DNA of 64,000 nt from Psettodes erumei (lineage: Eukaryota > Chordata > Actinopteri > Pleuronectiformes > Psettodidae): the NCBI GenBank assembly GCA_016785225.1, contig JAFBJZ010000643.1:570001-634000 (forward strand), in the 5' to 3' direction. How positions within the stretch are numbered: the stretch's first letter is position 1; each line of letters begins with the position of its first letter. Shown here one piece after another: positions 1 to 12,679 of the stretch. The notes under the pieces were generated by a model that was given only the letters and a program-made list of their open reading frames with translations, searched no databases and was not told where the DNA came from. The position numbers were made by a program, and so were the translations under genes.

Positions 1-2827
1 ATCCACACAACTGTGGAAGACAAAAAAAAAACACAACAACAACACTACTTAAGGGTAGTTAAGGGTGGAGCGGCTGCTCCATCACTTCAGCCCTCAGAAA
101 GGACGACTGAAAGGAGACCCGGGAAAGAAAAGCCAAGGAGCCAAGGTGAATCGTTCCACGCCGCGACAATCCATTCTCTCACCCTCCGCCTCGTCACAAA
201 ATCGATTAGTCCTTCCCGTCTTTAAACAAAGATCTGACAGTTGCCGACCCGGAGTCAGCACATTGTTCACAGGCTAACAAACGCTGCGGAAAGAGCGTAA
301 CGGGGGGTGACATCGCGCTTGCCGGTGACTCATGCCAACGTGCGTTTCAGTCGTAAAAAAAAAAAAAAAAGTCCTTCCGCTGTCAAAGCGTCCGAGCGTT
401 CAGGCTTTTATTCTGAAAGCTATAATTTAAGACTAATGCAGATTGCCGCGCCGTAATTGGTCCGCTCTGGAGAAAGTCGGATCGGCACTTTGCTGCGACC
501 GGGACGCCGGCGTGACATATGTTGATCATCAGAGCGAGAGTGACTAATCGTTTTTAAATGCCCCCCCTCGTTTGAGCTGCCGTTAAGTCGCAGCCGGTCG
601 AGGGGAGGGGGAGGGGTTGGTCGTCGGGAACTTTCTGCAGCTGAGAGCAAAAAGAAAAAAACGGCACTTAACTCTTTTGCAAATATCAAAACCATTTGAT
701 TTGTGATTTCAGGCTCCCGAGGAAGATGCGAACGCTTTCGAGCGTTTAACCGTTCACTGCATGTTTGAAACAGACGGTAAGGAAAAGAGCCAGGCCAGTG
801 AGCTGACTGCTAGCAGCTAGCAGCTAGCACGCAGTCAAAACAGCTGCCTGATTATTAATATTAATAATATTTCTCTTTTCACCGGCACTCTGCTGTCTGC
901 TCCTTCCTCCTCCACCGTACATTTCAATAAAGATTGGCGAGTGAGCGCCGGCTCGCTGCCGAGCTAGCGGCGGCCAAAGCCGGGCTAGCTGTTTCCATCC
1001 ACTTGCAGTCTTTGCGCTAAGCTAGAATAAAGTCAGTTAATCCCCGCCTGGCTTTAGCTGCGGTACGTCGCAAAAACAGAACACGAAAGCGGTATCAGTC
1101 TCCTCCATGTCTCAGCAAGCAGCATGAAAATACTTTCAAAAAAAAAAAAAAAAAGTCTAATTACTCTTTAATACCCGAACACGGAGCCCGATCCTCACGC
1201 TAATCTCTTGTGAGGACTTTCCCTCATCTGACGGATCTAGTCTTGTAATCTGAGCGTTTGATGTCACATATTAACACGTCAAGTTTGGACCGGGAGCCGC
1301 GTGGACGCACACGCGTGTTGGGTGGGGTTGGGTGGGGTTTGGGCACCAGCTGGAGGGAGAGAACGGGAGAAATCCCCGTCGGAGCTGGAGCCTCTCACCA
1401 CTTTGTCTCCGCTCCTCCTCATTATGTCCGGACCATCAGCCGCGCAGATGGGAGGATACGCGGCCGAGCATCAGTCACTCCCGAAAGGCGAGCGAGCGCG
1501 AATTTTCCCTGCGCCGCCTATCAGATGGTTTTGTCTCGGAGCCTCCTTTGATTTTTTCGGCAGTCACTTTTCACTGCGCTATCGAGTAAAAAGGCTGCGC
1601 TGCGGGGAGGGAGGGGGGAGGTGCGTTTGAAAAGGAGCGCAGATCTCCTCCTGGTTCCCCGCTTCCCTTTTATCGCAGAGGTCCAGGTTGTGCTGGTCTG
1701 CAGCAGTCTGGGCGAATAAAGCAAAAAGATGGAGCATCTGCTTTGTCTGAAACAAAAAAGCAACAGACGCAGAAAAAAATAAAAGTTTAGTCCCGAGCTT
1801 TCAAAGACGAATTACGCCGCGCTGCTTATCTACGGCACAAAGGGCGTCTTTTACGGTCACGGTGAGAAATCTTCAGATTCACGTATCAAAGGAAACGAAA
1901 AAAACAGCAAATCGCCTCAGATTTACGCCGGGTCTGGGTCCAGGATCGTTCAGATATCGAAGATTCAGCAGAGCGAATTCTGCAAGTCAATGTGACGCCG
2001 CACGCCGCCGTGTTTCCACCGTGGCCCAGAGGGCGCGAACACCGAGCAGAGCAGCTTCGGCCTCGCGACCGCGACACGTCAACGAGATGAGGCGTGTGAC
2101 AGCATCGATTCCACCTCCCGACCTCAGGAATTTAAAGGTCAAAGTTCGACAGGGAGGGAAACCGGAGACGCCGTCTGGACTCGTATGAACCCGGCGGTCA
2201 GACAGAAGGAGCTCATTAAATTACACGCCGAGAAGGGGAAACCCAGCCAGGGAGTCTGATGCGACGTGCGTCCGCCGGGTCGCCGGGCCACGGCGCCGCC
2301 GCTAAACAGCCGCTCGCTCCGCCGCACGACGCCGGGCGATTCGCCGGCGCCGTGGCTGCCGGAAAAAGGGGTCGGCGTTCGCCCTCTCCCCCAGGAAAAA
2401 ACGGATTGCGCGGAGACGAGTGTTTTCCCCTAGAGGGCGAGATCAGGCGAGTGCGAGCCCCGTTGCCCGGGCAACCGCCCCGCCTCACGCCGGCGTCTCC
2501 GCGGAAACGTTACAGGGCGTTACAGAGCGTCGCGCAGCCTTGCATTATCTGTACGATAATTTAAAACTGGCGGAGCAACGCAGCCTGTCGGTCTGAAATC
2601 ACAGAGGCTTCTCCAGAATACAGAACCGGGGATTAATCTTCTCAAGACAAAGAGGTTTTCGTCCCGGTAAATCATTTCCTCTTCTTCTCCCTCCTGAAGA
2701 TGAAGTGATGCAAAAAGAAAAGTCCCCCTCACTCGTGAACAAATCTTCTCAACGCTGTGGAAAGAGATTAGGCCCCCGATAAGAAGATCTATGCAATTAC
2801 ACAAAAGATATGCTGACTTTTTTTTTT

Positions 2828-2851
2828 CTTCTTCTTCTTCTTCTTCTTCTT
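2828..2851. repeat. (CTT)n microsatellite
   Basis: About eight uninterrupted CTT units follow a poly-T run. It is a polypyrimidine tract with no coding context. Confidence 0.9.
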
Positions 2852-5361
2852 GGGCCGTTGACCAAATCCCTTATGTGTGACTTAGTGGTTGCTTAGTGAA
2901 CATAATCCGTGATTACCGCGCAGCCGGGAGGTGGTGTCGGTCATATTTTCTGAAAATGGAAAAAATCGAGGGACGGAAAGAAGAAGCTGGAGAACGAGCA
3001 GGCGATCAGAAATCAATAATCTACAGGTGGGGTTTGAGCCAACAGGGTGAATCGGGGTTCTGTCGTCACGACCCGTTCGTCTCAGGTGTCTCTTCTTCCC
3101 TTTCTCCAATTATGTCTCAGTCGCTTTCATGTAATCGCCTGGAAGGTCTCGCGTCACCAGCCGCCACTTAACGGCTGAGATATCCTCCTCGACTTCCAGC
3201 GTCGCCGGGCTGAGGGGAAATTACGGGTAATTGTTATGTTCAAGAGAGCTAAGAAAAAAAAATCCATAACCGGCGCTGTTAACTAACAGGCGTGTTCGGC
3301 TGAAACCGCAGCTCGGTCGACGGCGGCCGCTGAAAAACGCCGCTCGTATGATGACGGGAACCGGTACTGATGACGAGATGATGGCGAGACGTCCTCACGA
3401 CAGAAGCGAGACGCCGTCGAGTCGTTTCCCTTTCAAAAAAAAAAAAAAGCAAACTCCTAATGGCATCAAATATCTGAGGATCACACTTTCCTTTCATGTC
3501 CACGGGTGTAAACAATTATTGGCTTAATGAAATGTGCCGCCGCAGTGGTAGCGCCGCTAATGAGTTAGCTGTTCTGTGCGCTGCCCTGATGGTAACTGTG
3601 GGGAGGCGCAGCGGGTGGGGGCCGGGTGGGGGCCGGGTGGGGGCTGTCAAAGAGGCGCTTCCACTTCGCCCTCGTGCAGCTGAGATGAAGTGGCTCCATC
3701 CGTCTTGTCGGCTTCCCGGTAAGGAACGGGCTCGCTCGGACGCCGAGCCCATGACAGATGGGAACCCTCGGCGAGCCGCGAGCTGCAGAAGGAGGCCGGG
3801 TGGGGGGGCTGAGGGGGCGACCCCTGCGCCCCCCGCCCCCCCCCTCCTGCACGGAGGATGATGTCATCCAGTTTGGTGGAGCGCGTTTAGCCGTCACACC
3901 GCCGCCAAGAGCGAGATCAGATGACTCCCGGACTGTCTATATGATTAATGCATGGAGCCATAGAGATAGAATGATATAGATAGGTCACCCTGTAAGTACA
4001 GTACACTACTACCACCTCATACCTTTTAATAACAATAATATAATCTACATAAGGGATTAGGATGGTACCTGTCGAGATCCACGTCTTCTTTTCTTTTCTT
4101 CTGTTAGCATGCTAACATGCTAACAGAACAGAGTCCGGTGGAACCGGCGCCGGCGGCGGGATACAGAAACAGCACCGCCGCTGCTGGATCGATCGGGCCT
4201 ATCGGGTGACGTACGGGCCCCCCCCCCCGCTCGGCGTCTGACGCATTAAGCGGCACCGGAGCGGCGGTGAGTTATGAGAACGGCGCTCCTCCCTGCAACA
4301 TTACCCCCGGCTGTCGCAGCGAAAAACAAAGTGAGCGACGGACTAATTAAAAAGAAGAAGAAGAAAAAAAAACGTCCGCAGCCATCACAAACTTCATCCA
4401 CGTAATTACACCCCTGGAGTTCCACAACACCGAGAGCGTGGAACTAATTGCTTTCGGTGTAATTGCGTTACCTTTCTTTTTGGGCGGAGGGATGATAATG
4501 AAAGGTTAGCGCTGACCGTCTGCGCCCAACCAGGCAGACCGGGACCCCCCCCCCCCACCCCACGCCAGATTATACAGGTACGACTACATTTCCATTTAAC
4601 ACCGCTAAGCAGCTGAGGGGGGGAAAAAAAAAAAGGGGCTGGGAACCATTGATGACAAGCTGTCGGTGATAAATAGGTTTTAAATGCAGTGCGCCGTGGG
4701 TGCGTTACACCGCGCGTCATTTTTTATTCTTGAAATTACATTATAGCACCGCAGTCGATATGAAGGACTTGATGAATGCCGTCGCGGGCCCCCCTGAAAG
4801 CCCCCCCACCCCTTCTACTCACACACACGCACACACACACACACACATGGGCGTGCACGTCCAATGATGGGTTGTCGTTTATCTTCCGACGAATATTGAT
4901 CATTTACATTCATTTGCGGTTTTAAGCTCATCCAGAAAGAATGTAAATGCATCGGCGGGGCGAAGGAGCAGCAGCAGCTGTTACGAACGTCGGGCGACGC
5001 GCTCGAGTGACAAACGCATCGAAAAACCGACCGCGCAGATAAATCCGTGTGTTTTCTGCAGGAGCCGCTGCAACATCAGAAACAGAAGAAAAATTAAAAA
5101 TGTGCCGCAGGTTTGTTCGACGGGTGCGTGTCGGTTTAACGGCGATCGTGTCTAATCTGTACACGACCGGAGCGTCGCGTGATTAGCGTCGCGTGATTAG
5201 CGCGCACTCAGCGACCCGCACGGAGGGAAACTTGTAATTAACCCCGCCCTCGCCTGGACGTACTCCGAGATGATTCGAACGCACCCCGCGGGGATTGCTG
5301 TTAATGGAAACCTGCGACGCCCACGTGAGGATCGTGGCGGGATTTTTTCTGAGCGAATCTC

Positions 5362-5412
5362 ATGATGATGATGATGAGGAGGAGGAGGAGGAGGAGGAGG
5401 ATGAAGATGAAG
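5362..5412. repeat. (ATG)n/(AGG)n compound trinucleotide repeat
   Basis: ATG units change into AGG units and then into ATGAAG units. On the plus strand it would read as an Asp/Glu run, but nothing around it supports a gene. Confidence 0.85.
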
Positions 5413-6082
5413 CCTCCTCGTCCTTCAGTTTTCTTGGACAGTATCTGTCGGGGTCGATCCGAACAATCGCGGCTCCTGTTCCTTTAAAGACGGAAACAGA
5501 AGGAGGGGATGAGGGATCGCCGGGCGCCGAGCGCCGCTGACGGAAACGGGGTCGACATCTGCTGTTGTGGCAGGTGTCGCCGTTTACTTTCATGAGCCGC
5601 GGGAGGCGCAAAGAGTCACAGGACCATGATGCACTTGGGCTCAGCGTGAACCTTTGTTGACACAGCGGTTCGTGCCAAAACACGATGTTTTCGACCGCGG
5701 ATTAATAGCTGTGAAGAAAAAAAAAAAAAAAAAGAAGAAGAAGAGGGGAGAGGAGGAAGAAGATCAAACTTTTAATCCCAGGATTTTGTGTTTCGGCCAA
5801 AAGCGTTTAAGCCCCGCCCCTTTGGCGGTCTGTCGGCTTATTCGTCTGACAAAAAAGTCTCGTTTACACGGACCTCGTTGCCGGTTTAATGATCCTCGGC
5901 GTTTCCTATCGCGCTGCCGAGCTCCCAACGGCCGCGTTTTCCTCAAGGTCGCCGAGACGTTACCGCCCGATGGCGCTGCTCAAAGCCAGCGGCGAGCGAC
6001 TACACAGGTGCGTCAACGTGTTGCAGAGAACGGCGGCGTTTCACATCCGTCTCTTTACAGTTACGAAAAAAAAGATAAAACG

Positions 6083-6084
<2 letters not shown>

Positions 6085-6116
<32 letters not shown>
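6085..6116. repeat. (GT)16 microsatellite
   Basis: Uninterrupted GT dinucleotides followed by a short T and G run. Confidence 0.95.
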
Positions 6117-6119
<3 letters not shown>

Positions 6120-7156
6120 TGGGGGGCTCTGGGCCTCCTCCAGCAAACGTGCACCTCGAATCAATCGCGGCAATCTGCGCGATAAAACACGCCGAGGTTC
6201 TTTCTGGCCCTTTGTAATCCAGTTTGCGTTTCGACAGATAAGGTTATTAGGTCCCGCGGTAATCTGTCCACGTCTGGCAGATTATGCAAAAAAAAGGGGG
6301 GGGGGTTTGGTTACAGGAAGTGAAATGAGAAACAAAAGGTTCGGGGCAGGAGTGAGCGTCGTCAGATTGTTGCTTTGCAGGTTTGAGTCGTTTGTCCTCG
6401 CCTCCTCTCTCTCGCCGCTCACGGGGCGAGGGGGGTATTTTAGCGGTGCGACCCCCCCCTCGCAGGAATTAGCGGAGGACGTACGTTGGGGTTTTCGCAC
6501 CGTGCGCCCGGCGCCTGGCAACGGGCCGCGGCTCTGCGCTGAAATAAATCGATAGTCCTGAGTTTGCTGCTCGAACAGTGTTTACCTGATTACATTAAAG
6601 CGACTGCAGGTTGTGGTGAACGACCTCTGACCCCGGGGGGGGGCCCGCCGGACAGACAGGAGTGCGGTCGGCGCCTGAGCAGAATACAGATTGGGGGGGG
6701 CTCATTATTGGCTTTTCGCCGCCGGTCTCTGCGGCATCAACGGCACCGAGGACTCTAATTCCCTGTCGCTCGGCCTTTCTGAAGACGGACAAAAATAGAG
6801 TGGGGGGGGATTTCAGAGAGCGCGGCAGTAAAGGGTGGGGGGTGGAGTGGGGGGGCGAGATAAGGAGGCCCGACGGACGAGAATAACGATGAAGAGCGCG
6901 AGCGCCGCCGCCCTCGAAGACGAGATGAGACAGAGACGATGGCGTGAGGGGGGGTTATGGGGGGGGCAACGGAGATGACAATCTGCACCATTAATGACGG
7001 GGATGGGGGGGGGGCATAATCTGGCCCAGATGATGTCCTTGTTTAAACTGGGCCTGTTCAGAACGCGACGGGGCGAGGAGGACGCACTTTGTTTCCTTAA
7101 GCGCCCGCTCGACAGCGGTTTGCTTATTAATGAAGAATCAAGTGGGTCGTTCAGTG

Positions 7157-7158
<2 letters not shown>

Positions 7159-7226
<68 letters not shown>
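7159..7226. repeat. (AC)34 microsatellite
   Basis: A perfect 68-bp AC tract, one of the longest pure tracts in the window. Confidence 0.97.
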
Positions 7227-7230
<4 letters not shown>

Positions 7231-7318
7231 CTGCTGAGTTCAGCCTCAGCCTTCTCCACAACCTCGTTCCTAGCAGCAGCTGTTTTCTGCAAACAAGCTC
7301 TGATAACCCCCCCCCCCC

Positions 7319-7347
7319 ACACACACACACACACACATGTTCACACA

Positions 7348-7386
<39 letters not shown>

Positions 7387-7420
7387 TCACACACTCACAC
7401 ACACACACACACACACACAT
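7319..7420. repeat. interrupted (AC)n with a duplicated spacer
   Basis: AC tracts are separated twice by the same spacer, ATGTTCACACACTC, at about 7337 and 7383. This suggests that a larger AC-containing unit was duplicated in tandem. Confidence 0.9.
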
Positions 7421-7620
7421 GAACAGCTGGAGAAGAAACTGAAGGATCTTCTCATGCGTCTGGTGAAAAACTTTTTTTAACATTTTGAATGAAATTATGA
7501 TTTTTTTTTCTTTATTTTTGCACGATAATCTAAAAACCATAAAATGTGAACAGTTTAATCTCTGGACTTTAAAAAAAAAAAGCTGCTTCATAAACGTGGG
7601 GAGATGAAGGGAAAGAGGCC

Positions 7621-7770
7621 GACAGGTACACACAGGTACACAACACACAGGTACACAACACACAGGTACACAACACACAGGTCCGCTACACACAGGTACA
7701 CACAGGTACACAACACACAGGTCCGCTACACACAGGTACACAACACACAGGTACACAACACACAGGTGTG
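7621..7770. repeat. minisatellite built on CACAGGTACACAA
   Basis: Roughly ten irregular copies of a CACAGGTACACA(A) unit, some carrying a GTCCGCTA variant. Copy spacing alternates between about 10 and 17 bp, so this is a higher-order tandem array, not a simple dinucleotide tract. Confidence 0.85.
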
Positions 7771-8936
7771 CTATACACACTAATCTGCAGCTCTGCAGGC
7801 GACACGCATCAAACACGCCTCCTTAAAAAAAAAAAAAGCTAATTAAATTACCGCTGAAGTCGACGTCTGCGATGAAAGCCAACACCTGTGGTCAGGTGAC
7901 CCGTCTCACCCCGCCCCCCTCCCCCACCGATCACCTGACTGAGCCGCAGAGGGACCTGAAGCAGGGAATTGTGGGTATTTAACGTCCGGACCTACCTGAA
8001 GCTCGTTTCCAGTGTTTCCCTGTACGTGCTGCCGGTAACGACCTGGCCCGGCGTTAATTAACGGACGTCGTGACATTAAGCGCCGGGCGACCGAGCGAGG
8101 CGTCCACGCGATCAATCGCGGCGTTCGACGACAAAAAAAAAATAATAAATGTCACTGAAATGCCAGAGGGACGTGACTGTCAAACCAGGAACAGTTCCCA
8201 CGTTAACTGTTTTCATCTGCTCCGAGGACGTTTGCCGCCGCCGCCGCCGCCTCGAACAAATGAGCGGCGAGCGAATGGGCGCACCAATCAGAACGCGGCG
8301 CCGTTACACTTTGAAGTTTTTCTCCCGTCCGTGTTTGTTTTGCGCGTCAGGCGACGGCGTACCTACCGTTTAACGCAGGGGTATAAATCGGCCTTAAAAG
8401 CTCTCAGCAAGTACTTTGTACTACGCTCGTGTACTCGACCCCGACTGGTGACGCTGCCCCCCCCCTCTCCTCCCCACGACCAATCAGAAAGGACCTGTTG
8501 TGCGAGAGCGGCTCTAAGAAGAAACACCTGATTATTTCTATAAAAATGAAAAGAAAAAAAAACCTTTTCCAAAGCGACTCCAAGCGTTTGATTCGCCTCC
8601 GTCTCATCCTCCCACGACCACGAAGGTACGATGAAAAATATACGATATAATTATGCGACGAGTTAACGCCGGGCGATGTTTTACGAGATCAGAGTTAAAT
8701 GCGAGTTTCGCAGCTTTTTCCTCTGGTGTTTCGCCACGAACGCACAAACAGGCGGGCGCATTAAAAAACAATTAGGCCGCTCTGATTCGTTGTGTCTCTG
8801 CGTGTTTGTTTGTTTGTTTGTTTCGCTGCCTCGGCAGCAAACCCGCAGAGTCCAGCTGCTCCCCTCGGGCCTCTGCTGCGGAGTGGTGGGATAAAAAAAA
8901 AAAAAGAAAAGAAGCGCTCCTTCAGAAGAGGAGGAG

Positions 8937-8967
<31 letters not shown>

Positions 8968-9087
8968 CGCAGCTGAAGCTGTGGACGCAACGAACGCTTC
9001 ACGATCGTGTAACCGCGCACCGAGCGGGTCCTGCCGGGCTCTTATCTTGATGGAGGTGACGCGAAGCCTCGGGAGACGGGGGAGACA

Positions 9088-9122
<35 letters not shown>

Positions 9123-9126
9123 CAAC
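9088..9126. repeat. (AAC)n microsatellite
   Basis: About twelve AAC units in a row. Confidence 0.92.
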
Positions 9127-9235
9127 AGCGAGCGGTGACTGTACTTCCTGCTTTCCTCTGCCGCAAAAACTTGATGAACGAGTCAGCACGTCACATGAGC
9201 AAAACACAGCGTCAACGGGACACACATGCAGAAAT

Positions 9236-9613
9236 AATGTGTGTGTGTGTGTGTGTGAAGATGGGGGGGTGGGGAGTGGGGGCTGGGGGGGGTGTGTGTG
9301 TGTGTGTGTGTGTGTGGTGGTGGGGGGGATTCCTGCCAATCAATTACCCTTCAGCGCCAAAGTCATCGGGTGGCGCCGCCGGAGCTTATTTCAGCAGCAA
9401 AGGTGGGCAAGTGTGTGTGTGTGTGTGTGTGTGTTGGGGGGGGGCATTTTAGAGAAGTGCACACAAAGCGGCGCTAATGGAGCGGCGTGCGACAGGGAGC
9501 CCCCAGTGACCCCCCCCCCCGGCGCCCCCCCGGGGGTGATGGATACAGGTAATTTAAAAAGTGGCCTCGCTGCTTTCGATTGTGCTGCTTTGTCGCAAAC
9601 TAGACAATTCCAC

Positions 9614-9658
<45 letters not shown>

Positions 9659-9660
9659 TG
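9236..9660. repeat. cluster of four (GT)n tracts
   Basis: Separate GT tracts lie at about 9238-9258, 9293-9316, 9411-9434 and 9617-9657. Most are followed by a poly-G run, so GT next to G-rich sequence is a recurring local pattern. Confidence 0.9.
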
Positions 9661-10032
9661 GTGGTGGGGGGGGGGGGGGTATCAGGAGTCGATAAACAGC
9701 TTTTTTCGCCCACAAAGCAAAACAGGAAGTGGGGTCGCTGTGATGTTACTCACCGCGTACGACCCAGGACGTCCTGCAGAGGTCACACTCGGATCAAGCG
9801 GCGCCGGTCCATTCAGCCCGGCTGGAGGTGAGCAGGCGACCTGACACCGGCACCGGGGGGTGGGGGGGGGGTGGGGGGTGGCGGTTCTGGTTCTGGATCC
9901 TCGGCTGCAAAGACAGACAAGATCTGCGTGACGGCGTTCATTTCAATCGCTGCCAATTTATCCTCCCGAATAATACAAGCACTAATCTAATAATGACAAG
10001 GGGGGGAAATTGCTTCTCACCAGCGCTCTGAC

Positions 10033-10056
10033 GCACACACACACACATGCACACAC

Positions 10057-10095
<39 letters not shown>

Positions 10096-10117
10096 CGCAC
10101 ACACACACACACACACG
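10033..10117. repeat. interrupted (AC)n microsatellite
   Basis: AC tract of about 85 bp with several single-base ACGC and ATGC interruptions. Confidence 0.92.
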
Positions 10118-10231
10118 CTGCCAAATTACCATATCACACGTGCGCGCGCACAAACGCTCCCACTCTGAGACTGTGTGCACACTTCCTGTCTGTAATTTTA
10201 GTTACAGTTTGCTTTTGGCGAGATAAGCGAT

Positions 10232-10320
10232 CTGTGTGTGTGTGTCTGTGTGCGTTTGTGCGTGTGTGTGTGTGTGTCTGTGTGCGTTTGTGCGTGCGTG
10301 TGTGCGTGTGCGTGCGTGTG
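10232..10320. repeat. imperfect GT-rich repeat with a TGTGCGTTTGTGCG spacer
   Basis: GT units alternate with two copies of a TCTGTGTGCGTTTGTGCGTG segment. It lies 115 bp downstream of the AC tract at 10033 in the opposite dinucleotide orientation. Confidence 0.85.
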
Positions 10321-10329
10321 CGAATGGCG

Positions 10330-10500
10330 GGCTGAAACTAATTCTTCCCACCATTATCGTTGGGAGACAGGGCGAGCGGAGCTGAGAGGGGATTACTGTC
10401 TCAGTCATCCTCTACATCACTTACTTTAATAAAACTTCAGGCCCGTGATTACATTTCATATGCAGATACAGTATGCCGTGTGCATAGACAATGAGCCGGG
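10330..10500. promoter_or_regulatory. candidate conserved non-coding element
   Basis: A low-CpG block between CA-repeat tracts, with words such as CCATTATC, TTTCATATGCAGATAC and TTACTTTAATAAA. Its composition contrasts with the flanks and resembles vertebrate non-coding enhancers. This is inference from composition only. Confidence 0.25.
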
Positions 10501-10514
10501 GGTTAACACCCCGT

Positions 10515-10541
10515 GTCACACACACACACACACACACACAC
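10515..10541. repeat. (CA)n microsatellite
   Basis: Thirteen CA units. Confidence 0.93.
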
Positions 10542-10842
10542 CCTCGCTAACGTGTGTGTGCACGGAGCAAACGAACGCGTCGTCGTAGAACTGCTCAAAT
10601 GACTCAAAAACCCGTCAGAGCATCCAGACTTCCAGGAAAGTTCCGGAGCGACCCGGCAGCCGAGTGTCTCCCTGTTACAGTCCACCTCATAGAAAAGTAG
10701 AAATACTCGTAGTAGAGTACTTTAAAGTTGTGTAAATGTACTCGAGGTACTGCCTGTCACACCGCCGCGTGTGTGTGCGTCGTCCTCCGTGACCAAACGG
10801 CGGCGCCGGCGGTCTGACCATGTTTCACGCACGTCAGGCGCC

Positions 10843-10905
10843 CGGATCGGATCGGGTCGGATCGGGTCGGGTCGGGTCGGGTCGGGCCGAGAGCGTGTGC
10901 ACGTG

Positions 10906-10939
<34 letters not shown>
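10843..10939. repeat. (GGGTC)n pentamer array followed by (CA)n
   Basis: From 10843 to 10887 the unit GGATC/GGGTC repeats about nine times. A 34-bp CA tract follows at 10906-10939. Confidence 0.9.
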
Positions 10940-10941
<2 letters not shown>

Positions 10942-11315
10942 CTCACAGGGAGAGGCAGAGACTTACAGCAGAGCTGACAGCGCATGACTAAACGCATGGG
11001 GGTGGCGAGGGGGGCGGGGCCAGACGTGTCAATCTTCCGGGGACTTGGGGGTGTTTTGTTTCTTTGTGGGGGGGGGACGCCGAGCGTGACGGATGCCCCC
11101 CCCGCCTGACAGACGATTTGTCTCGGCGGCATCTCTCGTGGTTTTGGTGGGAAAAACCCGGAGAACTTGGATTTTCTCCTCCTCGGCTCCGGAAGTCGGA
11201 ACGAGCGTTTTCGAATTTTCACCTTCGCGCAAAGTCAAGTGGGCGCGAACCCTTATTGAACTAATCAATCACCGAGCTTCTTGTCCTAATTGGCTAATTA
11301 TCCCGGAGGCCTGGC

Positions 11316-11354
11316 GAGGAGGAGGAAGAAGAAGAAGAAGAAGAAAAAAAAAAA
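11316..11354. repeat. (GAA)n / poly-A purine tract
   Basis: GGA and GAA units run into a poly-A stretch. It is an uninterrupted purine strand of almost 40 bases. Confidence 0.88.
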
Positions 11355-11664
11355 TCAATCCTGCTGATGACTCTGATTGGACCAGCCGCACTCCAGTTGA
11401 TTACAAACGAAGGGCTTGATTGGGTGAGAGACGGCGCCGCCAGCCCGCCCGCCGTCCGAACCGGCGGTCCGAACGCCGTCATCGGAACCGCGCAGGTAAA
11501 AAAAAAAATAAATAAAAGCGCTGATTCATGTTTTATTCATTCTCTTTTGTTTACAACAGAGGTTAAGTTTTATCGCAGCGTGCGGGTTCATATTTTTCTC
11601 GCCGCTGCCAGCAAATAATGTAATTTGATTTTTTTTTTTTTTTTTTTTACCCCCCCGCCCCCTC

Positions 11665-11925
11665 GAGTCCTGTCATTTGCATCATGCTTCAAAGTGACAC
11701 ACTGCAATCTCAATCTCATTAGCAGAGGAGCAGAGGCGGGAATATTACGCTCGACTGGCGGCGGACGCCTTTAAACTTCTCCGCGCTTGTTTTTCGTTGT
11801 TTTTTTTTTCTCTCTTTCTCTCACAGATTTCGGTTTATTCATCATTTTGAAGCAAACAACCAATTATGCAAATAGTACATAAAAGCGACCCATTCAGCAC
11901 ATTTCAAATGGCCTTTTTTCAGTTT
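11665..11925. promoter_or_regulatory. candidate enhancer with two inverted octamer words
   Basis: ATTTGCAT at 11675-11682 and its reverse complement ATGCAAAT at 11866-11873 lie 191 bp apart. CTCATTAGC lies between them and CAATTATG directly precedes the second. Octamers bind POU-domain factors and TAAT cores bind homeodomain proteins. The block is depleted of CpG. Function is inferred; conservation was not tested. Confidence 0.35.
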
Positions 11926-12655
11926 TTTTTTTTTTTCCTCGTCTCCTTTTTCCCGGCGTCCGTCGCGCTCTTTGTGTATTTCTGATAAATCAAGCGGGAG
12001 CCACGGGGGCGATGCATCACTCCGTGTCGTCTGGCGGCAGGAAATAAATGGTTACTCGCAGATTTAACTCGGGGGCCTTTGTGTCCCGCTGGGGGGGGGG
12101 CGGGCGGGCGGAGGTGAGCGACAAAAGAAAAATCAGATTTAGAGTCTCCTCGGAGAAATTCAGCTGCGATATTAACGTCGGATACGTGGGACGCGGCGGG
12201 ACAAAGACGCCTTTAAATTTCCTCAGGACGTGCCCGGCGACGGGACGGGACGGGACGGGGTGAATAAAGGGGGGGGGGGGTTAAAGTCAATAGAAAACAC
12301 TGGGGTCTGTCACAAATGACGGGAAGGAGAATCATGACGCAGATCACTAAAAATAGATCCAAGACGGAACCAGAACCGGGCAGAACCTGAATCTCCTGAG
12401 CATCTTCCTGCTCCTTAGGCCTTGAACCCCCCCCTCCCCCCGCTTCTGCAGGGACGGGTAGGGTTGGGGTTGTGGGGGTGGGGTTGTGGGGGTGGGGGCC
12501 CAGTCGCCCTCGGCTCCCCCTTATCGGTCATTTCCACCCCTGTCCTTGGAAGGTCAACCCCACCCCCGCCTCTAAGCCGAGCGCCGACGTCGGACTCGGA
12601 GTCAAACACACAATGATGGTGGAGAAGACCCCCCCCTCCACCCCCCACCCGACAG

Positions 12656-12679
12656 AACCGGACCGGACCGGACCGGACT
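12656..12679. repeat. (GGACC)n pentamer array
   Basis: About five GGACC units. This is a second pentamer array, about 1.8 kb from the GGGTC array. Confidence 0.85.

Larger units (their letters stand above)
1..7150. other. non-coding intergenic DNA, no gene seen
   Basis: I see no exon with recognisable protein similarity on either strand. The stretch holds poly-A/T runs (for example 355-370, 1137-1155), short GC-rich blocks, a palindromic GTTAGCATGCTAAC near 4103, and small simple repeats. Open frames of 60-190 codons here are not flanked by convincing splice sites, match no protein family I know, and often run through simple repeats. Confidence 0.6.
7800..11650. other. repeat-rich intergenic DNA
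   Basis: Several GT/AC tracts, poly-G runs and a pentamer array alternate with short unique sequence. The longest open frames (for example the 350-codon plus frame at 8792-9844) are low-complexity readings through (AAC)n, (GT)n and poly-G. No gene is supported. Confidence 0.6.

Noticed and set aside
5654..6217. 187-codon plus-strand open frame
   Set aside because: Contains poly-Lys and Cys-Val runs from poly-A and GT tracts and has no recognisable domain or flanking splice sites.
7621..7770. CRISPR-like regular array
   Set aside because: Units are 10-17 bp with no unique spacers, in a vertebrate genome. It is a minisatellite.
8792..9844. 350-codon plus-strand open frame
   Set aside because: It is a translation of (GGA)n, (AAC)n, several (GT)n and poly-G tracts, giving Cys-Val and Asn runs. 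No family resemblance or splice structure.
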